Positions 60,601 through 64,000 of a DNA stretch of 64,000 nt are shown piece after piece. The notes under the pieces are model-generated. The model saw only the letters and a list, made by a program, of their open reading frames with translations. It was not told where the DNA came from and did no database searches. The translations under genes were made by a program, and so were the position numbers. Source of the DNA: Pinirhizobacter soli (GTDB lineage: Bacteria; Pseudomonadota; Gammaproteobacteria; Xanthomonadales; Rhodanobacteraceae); NCBI RefSeq assembly GCF_015905305.1, contig NZ_JADZLQ010000001.1, positions 372,001-436,000 on the forward strand. The letters run 5' to 3'. The stretch's first letter is position 1; every line of letters begins with the position of its first letter.

Positions 60601-61804
60601 CCGCGGCGCTGGCATCGTCCGTGCCGTCGTTCTTGCCATTGGCCTTGAAATAACGGGTCGCCGCGGTCACGCGAGCATCGACATTGGTCACGTTCGAGTT
60701 CAGCTGGCCCAGTGCATCGCCGACGTTGTTCACCGTCTTGTTGCCGCCGTTGGCGAGGTCCGCCAAGGTGTAGCTTGGCGCCTTGACGGTGCCGTCCGGA
60801 TTGACCGAGGCGCTGCCGCCCAGGGCATCGGCCACGCTCTTAGCCGTACTGTTGAGCTGGCTCACGTTCACCGCATCGGTGTTTTGCGTACCAGCGGCAA
60901 CATTGACGACCTGGCGCTGCCCGCCGGCCGCCGTCGTGCCCACCGATACCGTATTGGCGCGATTGGCGCTGCTTCCGTTGCCGATCGCTACGGCACTGCT
61001 GGCTGTCGCGGCAACCTGCGCGCCGCTGCCGATCGCCGTGCCACCCGCGGCCACGACCGAGGTGCCGGCACCGAACGCCGTGGCATCGTTCTGGGTGGCC
61101 TTGGCGCCACGCCCGAATGCCGCGGTCCGGTCGCCAGTGGCATTGGCCGAGTCGCCCAATGCCGCCGCGCCGTCGCCGTCCGCCACCGCATGGGTGCCCA
61201 CCGCCGTGGCGCTCCACTCATCTTTCACAACCGAAGTGGCCTTCGCGCCCCAGCCGATCGCCGTCGCACCGCTCGCACCCGTCGCGGAAGCCCCGGAGCC
61301 GATCGCCGTCTGGGCGAGGCCGGCGACCACGTTGGCAGTATCAATACCCGCTCGGGCACCGTTGCCGATCGCCACGGAATTCTGCGTTGCAGCGTAGCTG
61401 TCGCCGCCCACGGCCGTGGCATAGAACGTCGTGGCCTGGGCGCCGCTACCCACGGCGGTGGATTTCGTATCGCTGGTCGAGCTGATGCCAGCGCTCGCGC
61501 CCTGCCCAATGGCGGTATTGGTCGCGTTGCCCTTGTCGTCGGCGGCACCGCCGACGAAGAATGGCGTCATCACCAGTTCGTTGGAAGCCGTTTCATGCGG
61601 ATCTTCGCCAACCACAGACGAGGGCGCGGTGACGTCGGCGGCGTACACGCTGGACGCGCCGATGCCTGCCATCGCACCGATCACGGCGAGCGAAAGCATG
61701 GCGGTCTTCAGGGAGGATTTCTTCTTGCGGCCCTTGGCCAGTTCAGAGGCAACGACCCACTTACCCAGGGTCACGTTCCAGACGATGCGATAGATGGTAT
61801 TCAT
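57689..61804 (-). CDS. Trimeric autotransporter adhesin (YadA-like)
   Basis: 1,371 residues. An extended signal peptide (ESPR) opens the protein (MNTIYRIVWNVTLGKWVVASE). The YadA head follows, rich in AIG/AVG repeats of about 14 residues, up to about 300 and again at about 400-650, separated by neck sequences (VNVAAGTQNTDAVNVSQL). A long coiled-coil stalk at about 700-1130 contains the repeated unit TKNEGDIVTIGDRV. The YadA C-terminal membrane anchor covers about the last 80 residues (RGIAASAALINVTPYMPGKT). It forms a trimeric surface adhesin. A 411-bp segment is duplicated in the stalk. The terminator at 57589 closes the gene. Confidence 0.94.
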   Translation of the reverse strand: MNTIYRIVWNVTLGKWVVASELAKGRKKKSSLKTAMLSLAVIGAMAGIGASSVYAADVTAPSSVVGEDPHETASNELVMTPFFVGGAADDKGNATNTAIGQGASAGISSTSDTKSTAVGSGAQATTFYATAVGGDSYAATQNSVAIGNGARAGIDTANVVAGLAQTAIGSGASATGASGATAIGWGAKATSVVKDEWSATAVGTHAVADGDGAAALGDSANATGDRTAAFGRGAKATQNDATAFGAGTSVVAAGGTAIGSGAQVAATASSAVAIGNGSSANRANTVSVGTTAAGGQRQVVNVAAGTQNTDAVNVSQLNSTAKSVADALGGSASVNPDGTVKAPSYTLADLANGGNKTVNNVGDALGQLNSNVTNVDARVTAATRYFKANGKNDGTDDASAAGANAIAIGSNAKALKTLSAGAIAIGNNAVAESGTSANLQSSIAMGVKAASYNAGAVAIGEDARAGVDKDGNKSNANFGVSIGTGTRSANGASAVGYLASAAGGSSVAFGIRADVGANASSGIALGNQSTVTAGDGRTANGSMALGNGAAVSTTGATGTGNADNSLAIGTGAKVTASSAQHANNSIAIGNGAKVTSSTTVEASNSIALGNGASATASNAVALGAGSTATTANTVSVGNATTQRKIINLAAGTADTDGVNVSQLKGTAQSVAGSLGGGSTVKADGTINRPSYTVADLGKGGNKTVDNVGDALGQLNANTTQLDGRVTKNEGDIVTIGDRVTKTEGDIVTVGKRVTKNEGDIVTIGDRVTSTETNITNLDGRVTTNEGDIVDIRKQLGSGSIGLVQQDATSRDITVAAGTDGGRVNFAGTDGARKLAGVAAGELSATSAEAVNGSQLFATNERVTKNEGDIVTIGDRVTKNEGDIVTIGSRVTKNEGDIVTIGDRVTSTETNVTNLDGRVTTNEGDIVDIRKQLGSGSIGLVQQDETSRDITVAAGTDGGRVNFAGTDGARKLAGVAAGELSATSAEAVNGSQLFATNERVTKSEGDIVNLDGRVTKNEGDIIDLGDRINNGSVGLVQQAGANASVTVAAASGGTVVDFTGTDGTRQLKGVSEGSDDTDAVNVGQLKKAGLVGGDGSTLDAVVYDAGSNRGSVTFGGLGGTKLTNVMAGLVSSTSTDAVNGSQLWILQDQVNQLGDSVTNMSINIQNNAAPGNGPAMPSPVPAPGNGEGGRDPAFAANGDGGPASATGKDSVAAGTGASATADNSVAIGAGSVADRADTVSVGSAGHERVVSNVAAGSQRTDAANWGQVQDALATANRYTDDRFDGVNRRIGEVQRQANRGIAASAALINVTPYMPGKTVLNAGVANYRGESALGVGVSRWNDTGRVNFNAGMSAAAGDSPIFRMGVGVVLGD
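58811..59546 (-). repeat. 411-bp-offset duplicated stalk segment of the adhesin gene
   Basis: About 325 bases starting at 58811 recur nearly identically from 59222, an offset of 411 bases (137 codons). Each copy encodes the neck-like NERVTK/ESAEAVNGSQLF and IRKQLGSGSIGLVQQD blocks plus 14-residue stalk units. Such near-identity at DNA level suggests a recent duplication that can expand or contract by recombination. Confidence 0.8.
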
Positions 61805-62040
61805 GATGGTTATTCCCGATTGCGATGAATGTCGTGCGCTGCACGGCGCACTGGCAATTCACAAGGGGGAGTCCGTCCTAGACGCCGGGGGTGCGCATGG
61901 GCGGGTTCGAGTCCCTCGAGCCGCTTGATCCCATGTACTTGCGAAGGCGTCCGGCAGGGCAAAGACCCTGTCGGCGAACGCATCCTCTCCGACGGGCGCA
62001 TCTGGACCCATGGAAGAAAGCTCAAATTCCCCCGGGTACG
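61805..62040. other. Leader region upstream of the adhesin gene
   Basis: No gene is seen in the 324 bases between the adhesin start (61804) and the regulator end (62129) apart from the terminator at 62041. The minus-strand leader holds a hairpin GTGCGC-TGCACG-GCGCAC (plus coordinates 61834-61851) and another short stem near 61955 (CAGGG/CCCTG). The adhesin ribosome site is GGGAA just before the ATG. A promoter must lie here but I cannot name the boxes. Confidence 0.4.
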
Positions 62041-62073
62041 AAAACGGGCCGGCGAGAACATCTCGCCGACCCG
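62041..62073 (-). terminator. Intrinsic terminator after the response-regulator gene
   Basis: On the minus strand a 13-bp stem with one G-U pair and a 3-nt loop (62045-62073) is followed by TTTT (62041-62044). It lies 56 bases after the stop at 62129. Confidence 0.8.
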
Positions 62074-62128
62074 AATTTTCTTCTTAAATTCAAATACTTA
62101 AGTAATTACCCCGGGGTTGGAATTTTTC

Positions 62129-62770
62129 TCAATCTGAGCGCCTGGAACGCACGTAATCGAAGATCTGGGCGTCGCTGGTGAGCCCCAGTTTGCGCATCGC
62201 ACTGGTCTTCTGCTGGCTCACCGTGGACATCCCCCGGGAGGTGGAGCGGGCGATTTCGGTAACGCTCATGCCTTCGCTGAAGAGTTTCAGGATCTGCAGC
62301 TCCCGCGGGGAGAGGTCCTCGAGCGTGGCTACCCGGATGTCCAGGGACCGCCGCCTGCCTGCCAGTGCGTCGACGTTCTTGCTGAGGTAACGATCCCCTC
62401 GGTGGGCGGCAAGGATCGCTTGCGGAATCTCATTGACGTCGCTGGTCTTGTCGACCAGGCCCGTGGCGCCGGCGTCGATCATTTCCCGGTAAAGGGCGGC
62501 ATTCATCACCGCAGTGACCACCACGACGGGTAAATCCGGCCACCCTGACCGGATATCGTCGATCAAGCCCAGGCCATCGCGATGGCCCTCCCCGGGCATG
62601 CGGTAGTCGGTCACCAGCACGTCGCAGGGTGTACTCGCCAGCAGGTCGAGCAGGCCCTGCGGGGTGGTGGCCTCGCCCACCACCTGCCCCACCCCGGCCT
62701 GGCGAATGGCAACACTGATACCCGCCAGGATGACGGGGTGGTCATCGGCCACGATGATCCGGATATCCAT
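62129..62770 (-). CDS. LuxR-type (NarL/FixJ) response regulator
   Basis: 213 residues. The receiver domain (1 to about 120) has the acidic pair D9-D10, the phospho-acceptor D55 in VTDYRMPG, a conserved Thr in VVVTAVM and a Lys in LVDKTSD. The LuxR HTH (about 148-205) has LSPRELQILKLFSEGMSVTEIA and GMSTVSQQKTSAMRKLG, resembling RcsB/FixJ family members. No partner histidine kinase is in the window. It lies upstream of the adhesin on the same strand but ends at its own terminator, so direct co-transcription is unlikely. Confidence 0.93.
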   Translation of the reverse strand: MDIRIIVADDHPVILAGISVAIRQAGVGQVVGEATTPQGLLDLLASTPCDVLVTDYRMPGEGHRDGLGLIDDIRSGWPDLPVVVVTAVMNAALYREMIDAGATGLVDKTSDVNEIPQAILAAHRGDRYLSKNVDALAGRRRSLDIRVATLEDLSPRELQILKLFSEGMSVTEIARSTSRGMSTVSQQKTSAMRKLGLTSDAQIFDYVRSRRSD

Positions 62771-62958
62771 CTTTTGTCCCCCGATCGGGCGTTTTTAGGT
62801 GGGCCGCATCAGATCGGCAGGAACAATCTTGCGCCTTGGCTCCTCGTCCTGCCAGCGAAGCAAGCTCAAATAATGCCCATCCCGGGGTCGGTCAGCCTCT
62901 ACTATCGAAAGGAAAAACAAAGCGCCGCTTCCTAAAATTCCGTAGATTATCCGGGCAC

Positions 62959-64000
62959 ATGCCCATGGAGCTTGCCAAAGTGTCTGAAGATAATCGCCGG
63001 GCGCTCTGGCAGCGCTTTCGCCCGCTGGTCTGGCTGGGCGTGTGTTTCGTGCTGATCCAGCTGGTTATCCGCATCGTGCTGCTGGTGGCCGCGCGCGCCG
63101 ACGTGTCGGCAGGATCCTGGCCCCGGGTGTTCGGCCTGGGCCTTGGCTACGACCTCATCGTCTTCCTGTACCTGGCGTGGCCGGTGCTGCTTTATCTGTG
63201 GCTGGTGCCGCAACGGGTGTACCTGTCGACGGTGCAGCGCTGGCTCACCCTCGTCTTCAGCTTCGCGTGGCTTTACACGCTGATGTTCATCGCCCTGTCC
63301 GAATGGACGTTCTGGGGCGAATTCGCCACGCGCTTCAATTTCATCGCCGTGGACTACCTCATCTATACCACCGAGGTGGTGGGCAACATCCGCGAGTCGT
63401 ACCCGGTGGTCCGCTGGATGACGGAGCTGGCGATCGTGGCGCTGGTGGTGGTGTGGCTTACGCGCCGGGTGCTCGCCCCGCGCGACGACGGCAGCCGTTT
63501 CGGGGCGCGGACCCTGGTGGTACTGGCGTGGCTCGTTGTCACCGTGGCGGTGTCTTTTGGCGTGACCTCCGTGGCAAAGAACACGTCCGGCAACGCCTAT
63601 GTCGATGCCCTGTCAGGCGACGGCATCTACGAGTTCGTCGCCGCCTTCCGCAACAGCCGGCTGGACTACCCGCACTTCTACAAGACCTTGCCCGATGCCG
63701 AGGTCGCCGCCACCCTGCGCCAGCAGCTGAAGACACCCGACGCTGAGTTCGTGTCGAACGATCCGAACGACATCACCCGCAAGATCACCCACGAAGGTCC
63801 TGAGAAGCACCTCAACGTGGTGCTGATCAGCGTGGAGAGCCTTTCGGGCGAATACCTGCGGTCGCTTGGTGGTACGAGGGACGTCTCGCCCAACCTCGAC
63901 GCTCTCTCGTCGCAAAGCCTGTTCTTCACCAACCTGTATGCCAATGGCACGCGCACGGTGCGCGGCCTTGAGGCGCTCACCCTTAGCGTGCCGCCAACGC
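62959..64000 (+). CDS. LTA-synthase-like sulfatase, 3' end beyond window
   Basis: At least 347 residues are present and the frame is open to the right edge. The ATG at 62959 (or 62965) begins a cytoplasmic N-terminus, then five transmembrane segments between about 20 and 195 (WLGVCFVLIQLVIRIVLLVA first). The start of the periplasmic sulfatase/alkaline-phosphatase-fold domain is at about 285 (HLNVVLISVESLSGEYL, then PNLDALSSQSLFFTNLYANGTRTVRGLEALTLSVPP, in parts), where the threonine of NGTRTVRG is the likely nucleophile. This is the layout of lipoteichoic-acid-synthase and OpgB-like phosphoglycerol transferases. The substrate in this Gram-negative is perhaps an osmoregulated glucan. Confidence 0.9.
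   Translation, partial: MPMELAKVSEDNRRALWQRFRPLVWLGVCFVLIQLVIRIVLLVAARADVSAGSWPRVFGLGLGYDLIVFLYLAWPVLLYLWLVPQRVYLSTVQRWLTLVFSFAWLYTLMFIALSEWTFWGEFATRFNFIAVDYLIYTTEVVGNIRESYPVVRWMTELAIVALVVVWLTRRVLAPRDDGSRFGARTLVVLAWLVVTVAVSFGVTSVAKNTSGNAYVDALSGDGIYEFVAAFRNSRLDYPHFYKTLPDAEVAATLRQQLKTPDAEFVSNDPNDITRKITHEGPEKHLNVVLISVESLSGEYLRSLGGTRDVSPNLDALSSQSLFFTNLYANGTRTVRGLEALTLSVPPT

Noticed and set aside
58070-61828. Long open frames on the plus strand opposite the adhesin gene (610 and 588 residues)
   Set aside because: They mirror the repetitive, GC-rich adhesin sequence in an antisense frame, have no ribosome sites or families, and the minus-strand frame has a clear ESPR and YadA anchor.
61861-61930. 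GGGTTCGAGTCCCTC, which looks like a tRNA T-arm
   Set aside because: The T-stem has a mismatch, and no acceptor, D-arm or anticodon arm can be fitted around it. It is most likely chance or a very worn fragment.
62780-62789. Palindrome CCCGATCGGG followed by GTTTTT upstream of the response regulator
   Set aside because: The stem has no loop and cannot form a terminator; a binding site is possible but unsupported.

Overview
The window looks like chromosomal DNA of a high-GC gammaproteobacterium of the Xanthomonadales, most likely Rhodanobacteraceae (Luteibacter/Dyella-like). This is inferred from the dense GC-rich coding, the many secreted and Tat-exported enzymes, the TonB-dependent receptors paired with glycosidases, and the frequent ATGA or TGATG gene overlaps. 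I see no rRNA, tRNA, CRISPR array, phage or insertion sequence. Nearly all of it is coding.

Layout. 0-6.6 kb: small stress and regulatory genes (a membrane-protein fragment behind a twin-palindrome promoter, secreted cupin, Ohr/OsmC peroxidase, PadR regulator plus HAAS-type membrane sensor, GST, SnoaL-like protein, an AT-richer pair of unknown genes, a lone Xre/MbcA/ParS-type antitoxin domain, a methyltransferase). 6.6-10.4 kb: secreted GH39-like glycosidase, a DksA-like protein without zinc-finger cysteines, and an HTH protein followed by a beta-propeller protein. 10.5-16.3 kb: a periplasmic sugar/polyol oxidation module (Tat-exported gamma subunit, GMC flavoprotein with a four-cysteine cluster motif, triheme cytochrome c), then a secreted cupin and a secreted lactonase-like propeller. 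16.3-24.5 kb: lone type IV pilin, cupredoxin plus Tat metallophosphoesterase diverging from an ECF sigma/anti-sigma pair, a two-gene ACP/ketosynthase unit, and a multicopper oxidase/phosphoesterase operon. The sigma and metallophosphoesterase genes share mirror-image promoters, GGGAATAAA-N14-GGTA.

24.6-28.6 kb: AraC regulator diverging from an Fsr-type efflux pump, a 2OG-Fe(II) oxygenase, MsrA and a secreted NTF2-like protein. 28.8-54 kb: a large glycan-utilization region. It has a GH31 enzyme, a TonB receptor, a GH43-like enzyme with discoidin and FN3-like domains, an unknown secreted Cys-rich protein, and a five-gene operon (MFS transporter, tannase/feruloyl esterase, GH95, GH39, GH89). A second TonB receptor follows a fused GH65 phosphorylase/beta-phosphoglucomutase, with a divergent LacI regulator and two near-palindromic operators between. 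The likely logic is uptake of oligosaccharides by the TonB receptors, trimming in the periplasm, and cytoplasmic phosphorolysis by the GH65-PGM fusion.

54-64 kb: DODA-type dioxygenase, YbhN-like membrane protein, an overlapping DUF1989/ATP-grasp pair, a 1,371-residue trimeric autotransporter adhesin with a 14-residue stalk repeat, a LuxR-type response regulator, and the start of an LTA-synthase-like sulfatase cut by the window edge. The most interesting signals are the divergent ECF promoter pair with its regulon, the lone ACP-KS pair, the GH65-PGM fusion with its operators, and the DUF1989/ATP-grasp pair.
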